A DNA stretch of 64,000 bases. Source: Nymphaea colorata (taxonomy: Eukaryota > Streptophyta > Magnoliopsida > Nymphaeales > Nymphaeaceae). Within the stretch, counting starts at the first letter, position 1, and each line of letters opens with the position of its first letter. This document shows, piece by piece, positions 47,426 to 59,640 of this stretch. The translations under genes were made by a program, and so were the position numbers. The notes beneath the pieces were generated by a model that searched no databases, was not told the origin of the DNA, and saw only the letters and a program-made list of their open reading frames with translations. Location: assembly GCF_008831285.2 (NCBI RefSeq), contig NC_045138.2, positions 22,725,934 through 22,789,933 on the forward strand, given 5' to 3'.

Positions 47426-47430
47426 TGACG

Positions 47431-48905
47431 GGAGAGACCGAACAATGTGAAAAAGACCTTAGACCTAAGAAGCGGTGCTAAGGAGCCGATCTTGAGGAAA
47501 AACAGGGAGCTAAAGAGCTGCTGCTAAGGACGAACCTGCTGGTGCAAAAGCTACAGGAAGAGGCATCACATCAAGAAGGAGATGGGAAGAGAATGCCGTG
47601 TTAGGAGGAGGCCGCACAAGAGGGGGCACCACAGCAAAGAGAGTGCAACGCCAGTTGGATCGCTCTGAGTCCGACGTTTATTCGTGAAATTTTTTTCTCC
47701 AGATTCCGCTCATTTTGTGTGGAAAAGTTTTCAGTTTGATGGTGCATGGGGAAACCATGCAATCCCAAAAACTTTTTTGGGTCGCTTAGTGCTTTTCCTG
47801 TGCGTCAAATGCTCCCTTATTGAATATATCTATTCCTATTAGGACTTATAAATTGTTCTCCTTCTATACCCTTTCTGTTTCAGACTTTCTGAGTATGATA
47901 CTGATTCTTGGATATATGAGTTACATTCTACAGTGAGTTCCACCAAAAGCTAGTTTCTTTTACTAGTGTTACAGTGTATAATAGGTGCATGGTTCATGTG
48001 CATTAAACTTGGAAAATCAAATTGGTAATATGTGCAGTCATTTTTATGAGTTATCCAGTGGGTAAAGAAGCACCTGAAATATTTGCTTTAGTAAATTAGT
48101 AATTTACTCAGTTACTTGGCTCTATCTCTTAGCTGCATGTTTTCCATAGAGCATATGCATCAAACTGTTTAAAATTCGCATGTTATTGTAACGCCTTGTC
48201 TTTTCCTTGTGGATTTTCTATCACCACTGCCACCGTCTTTTTCAGCTAGTAACTTTCAACATTTTCTTCTCCTTTGCTGAGTAACAGCTTTTGCCTTTGC
48301 TGAAGCTTCTAATTTCTGTTCCCATGTTCACACTTGCTTTTCAAATGAAAACTCTTTGTTAGACTCAATTTGGGTTGGGTAAGATCATCCTATGGTTTAA
48401 ATAAATAATATAAGTTTTTGGAATAAATAATGTGGATTTTGAAGCCCATCATGAAGGTAATGGAGACTCATTTAAATTAAAAGAGTTTAGAGAAAAAAGG
48501 TTTCTTTGATGAGCATGGTTTGGGTAGACCATAAAGAACTTATTACCCGTGATTGTCTTGTTTGCACTAAAACACTAGGACAAAAACGTACCTTGCAGTA
48601 TTTGGCAAATGCAAGTGTGGATAGTTTTGTAACCTGTATTACAAGGCTATGAGTAATTACCAAAAGCTGAAGATGCTCTTGGCTGCTCCCTCATTGTTAG
48701 GCTGTTATGCATTTGACTTATCTCTTGACTTGCTAACTGTACTATACCATTCTAATTTAGTTTATGCATCTCTCATTGCCACAACTTTGCTGACAATGAT
48801 CAAGCCATTGCTTTAACTGAAATAACCATAAGAGAGCATTTAGTTTGTGTTCAGGACTTGTCTTAATGAAATTGTCATCTTTTCAGCCTTTTAGGTATGA
48901 TGCTG
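47431..48905. other. LINE 5' flank and intergenic DNA
   Basis: I searched this stretch for upstream exons of the SKIP8-like piece at 48912 (F-box, or helices before the NTF2-like domain) and found none. Confidence 0.45.
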
Positions 48906-48911
48906 ATATAG

Positions 48912-49149
48912 AGAGTTGAGCGCTAGCTTTAGTTGGCATCAGGGAGTGGCCTTTCATATCAGGGACGTGTGTATCTGTGTGCCATCTGAAATGGCTTGGG
49001 TCACCATGAAAGCGTATGTAGATATTGGTTTTGGTCCATTTAATGTCACCAATATCTATGAGTTTCACAGTGGGCAATTGTTTATGGTTCATCACTATAG
49101 CTCGGCGATGCTGACCGATCCAATGGTCGATCACTTAATTTTTGATTGA
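48912..49149 (+). pseudogene. Orphan 3' exon, SKIP8-like NTF2-like domain
   Basis: After an acceptor-like TATAG the frame reads ELSASFSWHQGVAFHIRDV, then DMAWVT-type EMAWVTMKAYVDIG, GPFNVTNIYEFHSGQ, MVHHYSSAML and a stop at 49147. This matches the C-terminal half of the NTF2-like domain of plant F-box protein SKIP8 and related proteins (pattern DMAWVTMKAY, GPFxVTNVFEFHNGRWxMVHHHSS). The usual RWYMVHHHSS reads QLFMVHHYSS. No F-box or upstream exon was found in the preceding 1.5 kb, so this is probably a truncated gene copy. A very long first intron spanning the LINE cannot be excluded. Confidence 0.6.
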
Positions 49150-51867
49150 ATCAATGAACTTTATTTTGTGTATTCTCTTATAGGTTACTTAGCTGTCCAG
49201 CAATCAAAATGAAGAACTGATTTCCATTGTATCATGGCCGACATTGTGTTCCCTCATGGGCTCTCCTATCCATGGTCCTCCTTTATTCAGTTTCCTTTTG
49301 TTGTTTTCCCTGTTGGTTTAGAGTAGAAGCAATCTAACAGCTTTGTACAGCTCACAGTTGTTCAGCTGTCGTATGTACTGTATGAATGCAAATCACCATT
49401 TGTGAAATTAGTGGATAAGTTGAATGTTGTGATCCAGCAACTTGGTGCTGTTACATTTTTGGTTGTACCAAAAATTCATTTATTTGGATGATCTCCTTGT
49501 CTCACCTTTTGCTTCGATGTTCTGTAATAAGCATAGACTTTTTTGTTCTTGAGAAAATATATAGTAGGAAGGGAAACAATTCAAGCTTCTCCTGGTTTGG
49601 ATCAATGTACTGTCTTCTCAAATGCTGACTTAGAACTCATGGAAATGAACTTGACAAATAGAATATGCACTGCAACGGCTTTGCATTGTAGAACTCGTAT
49701 AAACTCATGAAGGAATAGTTTGCTATAAGAGGGATGAGGCGACAAATTGCAGTAACTGTATTATTCATAATCAGTGATTGTTTTTTTCAGCTATAGTCTA
49801 AGTGTTCTCAATATTCAGCTGAAGTGGATTTCTAGAGGCTTCATGAAAACCATTTTGTTGTCATCCAAACAAAAACCAGGTTTAAAAAGTAAAAACCTTG
49901 TTTGGATTTTGTTATCAAGACTGGTAAAGGCAGTGTGGCGAGATTGCCAATTTGTCTGAACCACCAATCAATCCTTGAGGAGAAGGTCGTAATGAATGAT
50001 AATACATACAAAGGAGGATGGTGGTTTGTTTTGTAATGTAATAGATGCTTTGCATTCTCTAGTTTAAACAGATAGTCTTGTGACATAAAAGGCTGTTCTC
50101 TGTGCTCCTTTAGAGATATTAAGTATAATCTCGATGGATAGTTCTTCCTTTTTGCTGACATGCTACGATTATGCAGCAACCCTTCTCCCTTCTTCCTTAT
50201 CAGCGAATGGTTAGCCTTTGCAAAATAACTCTTATGAGAAGAAAAAGAAAGGTGATAAAAGGCCTTCCTAGCTCAACCTTAAGCATTTTAATATTCTTCA
50301 TTAAACATGCCTTTATTTCAAATCAAGAGATAAGTAACTGGATACATCCAATTGCACAGATGGGGACGCACCCAGAGCGAGTTATTTATGACAACCATTT
50401 TTTCTTTTGACTGAATCAAAAAGGCCAGGATGGACGATATTTTATACAGTGTTTTATTAATTCTTTTAATAGCTTTATGAAAGAGTGCAGTAAAAATATT
50501 TCTAATTAGAATGCCCATGTATCTTTATTGATTTACATAATGGACTTAATCCGTGTTAAATTGTGAAACCACTCTCCCCATTGAAATCAAATCTTGTGGG
50601 CCTGCATGAGTTCCAAAACTTAGAATCCGTAACATCACAAGTTGGAGTTATTAACTATATTCGTAATGGATCCAGTGTAGAACAAGAAAGGTCATAAAAA
50701 ATTAATAAACTAATAAATATATTACCTAAATTTTTCTGTGAAAGAAGTCACAAATTAGAGCGCATAAAAACTTGATCCTGTGCATGTTTACTAGTGAGCT
50801 AATATTCCTCTTAATGTGATGTATCTGAGTGTACCAGCTCAAATTTCTTTGACAACAAGATGATGCAAAGTTAAAAATGTCATTGAAAGTTATTGCATCT
50901 AAAGTGCACGAGCTCAAAAGAATTTTGATTTTCATTTTCCCTCGTTAGAATTGCATCTATAGTTTCAAATCTTTCAATTCAAAATGTGGCAAACCCAAAA
51001 GTAACTTCCCTTCATAAGCAAGGATTTGGATAACATGCGTGTTGGCTTGTGTTTAGATATTTCACAGTTTTGATTTGGAAGGAAACCGAGAGAGATGACT
51101 ATCACAATATTAGTGTATGATTGGAAAACCCAGAACCATCAAGGGTATGGTTTTTTCCTTTTCTTTTTCTTTTTTTCTTTTCGGAATTTGAAACCGTAAC
51201 TTGAGTTTCCTCCATCCTAATTGGCTGAAAACTGCAGTTATGAGGACATTTATGTGAAACTACTTCACATAAAGTGAACAGCGACTTGTTAATAAACCTC
51301 TATTATAAGGAAAAGCATGGCAGATGGTTGGAAAATTCGTCTAAAGTGCCTTTTCATTTTCTTGTTCTCTTCGTTGACAACATGAATATCAGATGTGAAT
51401 TTTCTACAAAATTATACAAACACTGTATTTTTGCATTAGGCTGAAATCGGACAATTACAGGAGGCAAGCCAATACTTGCCTTGGTGGCACTCTTTGTTGA
51501 TTTAATCTTTTTCTACACCTGCCTTGGTGGCACTCTTTGTTGATCCTAACAATTGTGCTGCGTTTGGCACTTGAAGGAAGATGGTATAATGCACAACTGT
51601 GCTATAAACTCCACAGGCTGAATATAATGCACAACTGGCTCCATGCCTAAAGGGTCTGTAAGGAGCAAGTAGAAACATGGCCATAATAGTTGCCTGTGCA
51701 CCAAGAGTTTGCACAATTTTGAACACAGCAAAGAAACTGAACTATCATTCTAACAGCAGAATATGATTCTGTATCATCCACTCTTAGTTAAGGACAAACT
51801 GTCACTAAACGGATGCTCGAGAAAAGCAAAATTAAAGACTTCATTTTTGGCAAAGATAAACCCTATC
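49150..51867. other. Intergenic DNA and CDKB2 3' flank, no gene seen
   Basis: AT-rich; no domain-bearing frame. A roughly 30 bp direct repeat (TGCCTTGGTGGCACTCTTTGTTGAT) occurs at 51477 and 51521. Confidence 0.45.
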
Positions 51868-54308
51868 TCACAGGTTCGACTTGTCCAAATCATCAAAGTA
51901 TCTGTGCTCCATCGCCTTCTTGGCAGAGATTCTTTTCGACGGTTCATATTGCAACATCATCTGCAACATCACACTTCCAGGTCAAGTTGCCGACATGAAC
52001 TCAGCACAAATAGAGTACGAATATGAAATTAATCGACATACCCAGAGAAGATCGAGGCCCGCTGGGTCAAGATCAGGAACGGCCGTTGATAAGCACTTTG
52101 GCTTCCATTGCGGAAATTCATGCCAATTTTTCAGCGCAGTCACTCCAGGCCACACCTCTTCATTTGGAGTACCCAAAAGCCTAAAGTAGAAGAAAGTGCA
52201 TGTGATACAGCTGATAAAGAGAGCAGAATACAGAAGCTTGGATAGAGATTTTTTTTGTTAAGTTGCTAGAACCTGAATATATGCAATAGCTGCTGAAGTT
52301 CTGAATCCCCTGGAAAGAGAGCTTGGTTTGTAACAAGCTCAGCTGCAACATGAAATCACTTTTCAATAGAATCGTAATCTCTGCAGGAACATGGCATAAT
52401 AATGGTTTTTTGAAGATTGTGGATATTGAACAATACCGAAGATGCAGCCGACAGACCATATATCTACCGGAGTGGAGTAGTGAGTTGCACCTAGAAGAAC
52501 TTCAGGAGCTCTGTACCAGAGTGTCAGGATCTGCAAATTGGTGTTGAGATGATGAAATTTTCACGTTACTACATTATCATTGATTTAAATTAAACGAATA
52601 CAGATGAAGTCATGCAAGCAAGCACCAAGTCTGCAAAGCATGTCTAACATGTTGCAGTAACAGTGAGATATGTTAAAAGAAGATTGCTCGCACAAAATAC
52701 AAAAAGGAGTCACAGATCACCGGGTATAGAATGAGTAACAGGAAGTTGTTAGCATGAGTAGATACCTCATGAGTGTACTTCTTTATTGGGATTGTAAATG
52801 CTCTGCTGAGACCAAGGTCTGCTATTTTCAGAAGTCCAGATTTCTTGTCCATGAGGAGATTGTGAGGCTTGAGATCTCTGTGGCAACGTAATACACGGAA
52901 AAGATCAAGATAGTGATCCTTTACTAAAACATTGAATAAGAGATAAAAAAGAAAAAAATGAAGCAATAAAAAGTTTCAAACACTACCTATGCAATACTCC
53001 ATGGCCATGGCAAAAGGCAACACCTTTACAGAGCTGGAACATTAAACTCTACAATAACAACGAATCAACTTTAGCCACTAAATAGAACCTGATCATGTTA
53101 TAGATCCTAATTCTGGGCCTGCTAAAAAATAAGTCAGCCATCGTCGACAACAGTGTGCTTTTTGGTTACAAATTCTAAAGAATTTCTACGAGTTGCGCAA
53201 TTTTCGTCCTTGTCATACTAATACTTGGGCTTTCAACTTCCATATAATTTACCAGAATATCATAACGCATACACGAGATGGATGGAGCATGCATTTCACA
53301 GTAATGGACTTCACCAAAATGATGCAGCTGAAAAAGTAAAAAGGTGGAATTGGAAACATGGTTGTCAAACGCAGGGTTCTGGGAACTAAGGGGAGCGAGG
53401 CAACTCTCGAGAAAATTGTCGTTTTGAAAGATTAGGTCTATAACAACGAAATGTAATTATAGAAACAAAATAAAGCACAGAAGCTAAAATAAACAACGTT
53501 GTATCGATATTTTGAATGGGATTAGAGATTTTTCAGAGACCTACCTTCACAGTCTTGGCTGGCATTTTTTCACCGGCTTGTCGGAAACTCCGAATAAATT
53601 TCTTGAGATCTGTATCCATATATTCAAACACCAAATAAAGAACAGTCTTCCCTTCTTTGTTCTGTCCCTGTTTGAGATCTAACAGCCTATAGAGCGGAAA
53701 AGAGGAGATTAGAACGAGCACCGTATATATCAACACAAAATGAATGCACAAGTAAAGAAATATGATCAAGGACATATTTCAAGATTTTTCCGATCTCAAT
53801 GACGTCCATTTTCTTGCCCAAATCAACACATAAACAACACAAGTGAGCCATGAAATTGGCGTTTCTCGTGAAAAAGTGAAGAGGCTAGTCTTTGAAACTC
53901 AACTAATCCAACACCAATCAACGATTTCTTTCAGAAAAAAGACAAAATCCCTTGAAGAAAAGGTGATAAACCGAATTCAGGAAGAAGAAGCGAGGAAAAA
54001 ATATGCAAGGTTAGGGAAAGAAAAAAATCTGAACGACAGAAAGGCAATATGGAACAGCCATACCTCACGACGTGGGGATCGATCGAAAGCATTTTCAAGA
54101 GGGAGATCTCCCGGAGAGCGGTCGGCGGAACGCCCTCTTCATCGTCGCGAAGCCGCGTCTTCTTGAGAGCAACGATCTGGCCGGTTCGACGGTCTCTGGC
54201 TCGGTAGACCTTGCCGTAACTGCCCTCGCCAACCTTCTCCAGCTTCTCGTAGACCTCCATTACGCTGGGTGCACCTTCGCTCATGCCCATGGCATTGGAA
54301 GCCGACAT
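51868..54308 (-). CDS. CDKB2: B2-type cyclin-dependent kinase
   Basis: A plant-specific mitotic Ser/Thr kinase, active with cyclins at G2/M in the nucleus. Eight exons: 54308-54064, 53686-53545, 53048-52987, 52877-52766, 52530-52437, 52342-52273, 52180-52042, 51960-51868. They join in frame to 318 residues. Seen: GEGSYGKV 27-34, catalytic Lys49, PPTALRE cyclin-binding helix 61-67, [19 protein letters not shown] (B2-type insert), HRDLKPHN 149-156, Asp170 in ADLGL, T-loop Thr185 in [25 protein letters not shown] and [13 protein letters not shown]. The conserved SKML that follows DLL reads WMML (288-291), an odd change at the exon 7/8 junction. I chose the first ATG; Met7, Met9 or Met17 are alternatives. 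The kinase core looks intact. Confidence 0.94.
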
Positions 54309-54387
54309 CCTATGGCCCTTGTTCGATGCAGAAAGCAAGAGGAAGAAGATGCACGAATGCGCGGAGGACGGGGGTTCAGGGGCTTCT

Positions 54388-54401
54388 CTATTTATCCCGC
54401 C
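54388..54401 (-). promoter_or_regulatory. TATA-like box and overlapping E2F-like site of CDKB2
   Basis: The minus strand reads GGCGGGATAAATAG about 80 bases upstream of the ATG: GGCGGGA resembles an E2F core and GATAAATAG a TATA element. A near-MSA sequence (TCCAACGTT) lies a little further out at about 54426. Cell-cycle control through these is inference. Confidence 0.4.
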
Positions 54402-54539
54402 TTTGGAGTGGGCGGCTGTTTCCCCTCCAACGTTCGGATATTTTGAATTTCAAACTCCCTCTAAGCCAAACTTCGAGGACTTTGATTGTCACCCTTGTTT
54501 TGACAAAATATGTAATATCATCTTGATGGCCTAGACGAT

Positions 54540-57285
54540 GGTCTGATAGTCATCTGGCTTAATAGTTTGTCATATGATTTGGTTATCTGGCTTAATAGTA
54601 TGTTATATGATTTATTATCTAGCTTTATAGTTTGTTATATGATTTATGTCACTGTCATCTAACTCTTTGACGATGGACTGACTGTAATTTGGGTTTCTTG
54701 ATGGTGGATATGGGCATCCATGTCTCGAGTGACAATGTCCAACGATCAACCACGATGCTGACAATGGAGATGACCACTTTTCATTCGAAGAGTGATTTGA
54801 AAGAAAATTTCCATAAATTTCCTTTGAGAAGTTTGATTGCCATGAACTCACCCATCATTGTCAAAGACTGCAAGAAAAAATTACTTGTCATCGCCAAGTA
54901 TCAAAACCTGCAAATGATTGTTTGTTCCAAATGATAAAGTGTTGATTGTGGTGCACTTACCCCATGTTGTCCACCATCCATAAGTTGGATATGTATTAGC
55001 CTCTTGGCAGGTGGGTACCTTTTTGTGATAATGTTCCAAATTATAATGACCCTCATTAAGCATTGCACACATATTATAAGAAATTTGACATTCATTGATA
55101 TCAAACATATTGGAAATAATCTTCAGTGACATGAGTGCAACATCATGACGTCCATCAACATTACAAGTTCCAGCTTTCCATGTAGAAGAATGACTTTGTC
55201 TCTTATTTGTCTTTTACCGACTCTTTTCACCATCTTCCAAAAAAAAATGAGATTTTCCAATAGTCTGTTTCATAATAACTCTTATAAGTTGTTATACAAG
55301 AAATAGATTAATTAATTAAAAAAGAAAAGGCGCAAGGGTCTCCAACTTTAACAAAAACGTTGAGCAAAATAAAAATAGAACACAATGACTTAATTTTTCG
55401 TTTAGCAAATTGTGAGTTTGACATCACATTTCTAGGTTATCAAATTACGTCAACCTAAATCAGATGGTTGGAGAAACACAAATTATTAACATGTTAGTTA
55501 TTTGGAGAATTGTAGGACTGGTCATTGAGAGATGCACTTTAGTCTCACATTCTATCAAGTGGTAGATCAATATTAGGAAAAATGCGACCACTACTCTATA
55601 CATGGCGATTAAGAGAGTTCAAATCAAGTCTCGATTTGAGAATTCGATTGAACAATAGGAGCATTAAAGAGCCTTGTCTAGCAATTTAAAATATGTTGTG
55701 GTTTTGAAATGCAGTTATGGAACTAGTCACTGATAAAACATGTTCTTGAAGCATATTTTGGTAAATCTAGCACACTTTTTACTAAATCATAAGCATGATT
55801 CAATCCATCAAGTATACGAAGCTGTGATTCATGAGAAACAAACCATAAAAGTTCCATGTTATAGAATGATCTATAGGCTATTATAGCATAGCTGATGGAC
55901 AAACTTTTTGTAGTGACTTTGATAACATCGGTAGAGGGTTTTATTGAAATATAGCAACAATATATGATTTTAGCTGGATAGGTTTATCCATATGAGTGTT
56001 TTTCATGGGTAATCTTCCACTACTATAGGTTTTGTTCTTTTTTGACAAAAAAATAATACTTCTTATGAAGCTAGCAATTGGATACAACTAAAGCTCCAAA
56101 TACCCAATAGCAAATCATCATCTATGTAATCACGTTGGTGGTAAAGCACTGCAGGGTCATATGGCAACAAACAAGATATAAAGCTATTACATGAGGATAT
56201 TGTGAAGAAACACGTGCACCTTGGGGTTAGCTTCAGTCATCTTTAATTTAAAAAGAAACAAGAATATTAGTGGTATTAAAAGAGGCATAAAAAGACATAT
56301 GAGCTTGATTTAAAGAATTAAAATAACTTCTTCCTACTACAAAATTTTAGGTCCTTCTGTTCAAACTCCATAGAATGCAAAAAAAAGGCAAAAAAAGAAA
56401 CATTAAAATCTAAAACAAGCGAAGAGATTATTATTATATAGAAAATAATTGACCACATATTCCTAAGTAAAATTTTACATACTAAAGCAGCTTATGTTAG
56501 ACACCAAATATGAACCTTCAGCTACAAGGATTGGCTCTTTGTTGTTTCATCAGCTTGAGGAGCCACCTAAAAGTGGCCAAGTGTTTCTTGGTAATAGCAG
56601 TTGTCTAGTCATCTTCGATTCAGCTTGACCATTACCCATGAGATCAAGAATATCCAAAACCCACAATGAATGTGCTATGCAAATTTCCTCATTGTCATAA
56701 GCATCACATGATATAAAAACAAGCCCAAAGCAAAATCCCTCACTTTCTGAGCAGTAAATTTACTTTGCCAAAAAGGGAATGTGATTAACTTTACAATGAA
56801 GAGCATGTACATCTTCGCCATGTGCCAATGGGATCTTGATCTACTAGACTATCTTTCTTCCTCATACAATTTGAAGATATTCATTTGGTCAGTGTGATAT
56901 TTAATACATTCTTGGCTCCCATTAATGTTACTAATGCCATCATGTGGCATTAGCTAAAATACGTCAAACCAACTTATCTCCATTCAACATCTAAAGGCAA
57001 AGAAGACTATTACCAAGAACTTAAAAGGCAAATTTAGCCAACTCAAGAATCTCATGAAATGGTTTTGATATACAAACCATATCCTTCCTTTTACTAGGAT
57101 ATCAAACTATTTGCTAGGATGGTAAATGTAAAACCATAATTAGATGGATGACTTTATGAAGGAGCTGCTCGTAGACATAAATAATGGGTTATATGGAAAT
57201 AAGGGTAAAGTTATCACTTTTTGCCACACCGCCAAGTATTGCACTGCAAAGCAATATGACAAACTCATCAATGTGAAATGACAAA
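54540..57285. other. AT-rich intergenic DNA, no gene seen
   Basis: No frame of note. A short AGTTTGTTATATGATTTA-type motif repeats three times at 54570-54645 with a spacing of about 35-40 bases. Confidence 0.45.
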
Positions 57286-57289
57286 CTTA

Positions 57290-58030
57290 GTATTGGTTTT
57301 AGGCATACCTCTTGGTTCATGAAGGGCCTTATCATACGATGGAGTGCTATTCAGGTGAATTGGAGGGTAGGACAGGGGAATATCAAATTTTGGTCGGACA
57401 AATGGACCTTTATTTGCGTTAAAAACCACTTGACTGTATTCACGACATGCAGCTTTCAATGCCAACAATCCATATATCTATTCAGACCTTGATGTATACA
57501 GTTGGTTGCGATTTCCCGAGTTTGACTAATAGGCTGGATCTTCTGCTTGTACAAGAGAGGTCGGCAAACTAGCTCAGATTTGGGAGTTTAGCAAGGACAA
57601 GAGCCAAGAAGACAAATGGAGGATTTGGTTGTAGAACAAGGATTGTGTGCCTCGTGCAAACTGGTTTTGTTATATTGCTAGCCATGGCAAACTCCAAACT
57701 CAAGATAGACTTCAAGTGAGGGGGTTTATTATGGTCAGCAAATAAGCCTGGGCATGGGGCCCAGGTACCCCAGTGTATTTTAAATTTAAAAAATATTTTT
57801 TATTTTAACAGGGCTGGGCCGGGGCTCAGGTTTCAGGCATCGGGCTGGCCAGATGCCCAGGCCTACCAGGAGATGTCAATTGTGCCTTAAACATGCTGAG
57901 AATGCAGTTTTATGCTCTCCAATTGCCATGATGTGGATAAGGTGTGAAGGGCAATCTGTGGTAAGTTTGGTCAAAAGAGGATTCCTCGTTGGAACTTTAG
58001 CTCAAATGGTGGTATTTCACTAGCTTCAAG
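57290..58030 (+). pseudogene. LINE 3' end (post-RT and zf-RVT region), split by a MITE
   Basis: The plus frame reads NWRVGQGNIKFWSDKW (57350-57410), the conserved segment after RT in plant LINEs. Then come WRIWL, a stop, VPRANWFCYIASHGKLQTQD and RLQVRGFIMVSK. After the inserted 123 bp element it resumes with CQLCLKHAENAVLCSPIAMMW, the zinc-binding CX2C...CPxAxxxW part. Several stops make it inactive. No RT core lies upstream, so it is 5'-truncated, as is common for LINE insertions. Confidence 0.75.
57743..57865. mobile_element. 123 bp MITE inserted in the LINE
   Basis: Ends TAAGCCTGGGCAT and ATGCCCAGGCCTA form a 13 bp inverted repeat with one mismatch. The 8-mers TCAGCAAA (57735) and CCAGGAGA (57866) match at 5 of 8. 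Removing the element and one 8-mer restores the LINE reading frame across the site, which supports these borders. The termini resemble those of the element at 10805. Confidence 0.75.
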
Positions 58031-59130
58031 AGACATTAGCTGATGAGATGCTGGTAGATTTGCTTCCAGACCAGAATCTAGAAGCTCTAGATCGAAAAAA
58101 GTGATCGGCTTCAGAGTGGAGTCGGTTCATATTGAGCACGTTGCCAAAAAGATCTGGGCAATCTATGTTAAGTGTTTCTTGCTAAGGTTTAAAGAATACT
58201 CACGGGACCGCAAGGAGCCGGAGGCATGGTTAGTTTCTGGTTTTGCTGTGGATGAGTGGCCAAGGGCTCCACATAAGGACGTACGTATTCAGGCAGCCTT
58301 GGGCAAAAAGGGGCAGGCTGAGTGGTGCTTTGCATTGATTGATGCAATGCAACAATTCTAAAGCTGGTTTTTACATGTTAGACGAAGTCTTATGTCCTCA
58401 TATTGACAAAATTAACATGAACTTCTTCTTGCATCTAACAACAAATTTTGGCTTGGTTGAATGCATAGAATTTTGGAAGGACGAGCACTTTGTCATTCCA
58501 GATTGTGTAATCTGTGAGCAATCTGTAATAGAATTTCCTTTCTCCAAATCAACCACGATCTTAACATTGTTGTGATGCTCTCTTCTTTGTAATGGCCTGA
58601 TAGTTGAAGCTGATGTGCTTCTTTCCTCTACATAGCAAGTTTTGTATCTTATAATTTTATCAACAAAGTAGTCAAAGGCCTATCCTCCAGTAGAGTTTAT
58701 TAAAAAATAATAGATGTACTATCAATATTAGATCTTCATTAATTGTGAATCTCATTCTAATGCCACAAACGTATAGAAAAATGGAATTAAGTTGATAACC
58801 AAATCGAGTTGAAGATCAATGACAAATAGGATAAGGAGAAGCCAAAGAAGAATATATGTGGATCAAAAACACCACAAATATAGTTAATAATCAAGCAATA
58901 ATTAATAACCCTCTAATTTTTTTCTAACCATATCACTTGAGAAATTGTTAATAAACTTCATATTAAATAACATTTAGGGTGCATTTGATAAACATAAAAA
59001 AACTATGTAGGTGATTTTTTTTTTCTTTTTTGTATGGATTACCCATGCAACATTAAACATAGAAAAAATTATGGGCAAACTTTTCATTAAAAAGGGTTAG
59101 ACCTGAGGGATCTGACATTATTTTGTGAAC
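58031..59130. other. Intergenic DNA, no gene recognised
   Basis: An 86-residue plus frame (58101-58361) follows the LINE remnant and could be its tail or chance; I see no domain. Confidence 0.4.
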
Positions 59131-59149
59131 TTTTTATGCCTATTAGGGC

Positions 59150-59640
59150 TTTGTCGAGATGCATCTCTCTTCATGTGTCTTCCTGTTGCAGGGAAGCAGC
59201 AGCTACTACCTCTTCCTTAGTGTGTCTTCCTCTGTACCACTGCCTCTTGGTGAAAGGTAAATATGTTTCTCTCTCTTCTCTCTCTCTCTCTCTTGCATTT
59301 TTTTCACCCCTGTTTCTCTCATTCCACAAGTATTCTACAGCATTATTCTTGTGCCAAAGTCGAGCAAGGAGGACACTAGCAACATGTTTTTCTCAAGAAG
59401 ATGCTCCTCAACAGCAGCAAAGTAAATCTCTCTCTCTCTCTCTCTCTTGTTTTTTCAGCACCCTTGCTTTCTATTCATGCATCTCTTTCCAACTGTTTTC
59501 CCTACAAGGTCACAAACACAACTCTTTAGCATCATGTTTTTCCTCAACAAAAGCTTCCTCAATAGCATCCAGGGTAAATACCTCATTTCCTCTCCTTTCA
59601 CCATTTCCAACAATGTTTTTCAGCAAAAGCAAGGCTGTTA
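59150..59640 (+). repeat. Exon-like tandem array with CT microsatellites
   Basis: GTAAAT donor-like sites recur at 59257, 59422 and 59574. Each is followed by a CT-rich tract and, in the first two, a T-rich run ending near CA(G). The intervening segments are alike: AGCAACATGTTTTTCTCAAG and AGCATCATGTTTTTCCTCAA with following TCCTCAA-AGC blocks. So a unit of 152-165 bp is repeated about three times. The 191-residue frame across it is low-complexity (SLSLSLS) and is probably not a protein. Confidence 0.6.

Larger units (their letters stand above)
44740..47430 (-). pseudogene. Decayed LINE with zinc knuckle and reverse transcriptase pieces
   Basis: Minus-strand order is that of a plant L1-type element. 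At 46999-46793 a DUF4283-type segment ends in LCAKCKATSHFTENC, a CX2CX4HX4C knuckle. At 45329-45063 lies an early RT piece (NIKDFRPIVLCKCIYKFVTK, then AHELANSLEHHNGASLLLNL). At 45066-44880 lies an RT piece with GRGSRQGNPLSPYLFLMVME. Endonuclease DNA should lie between 46.7 and 45.5 kb but is too broken to read. Stops and frameshifts make it inactive. The FADD active-site motif was not found, so the 3' part seems deleted. Confidence 0.8.
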
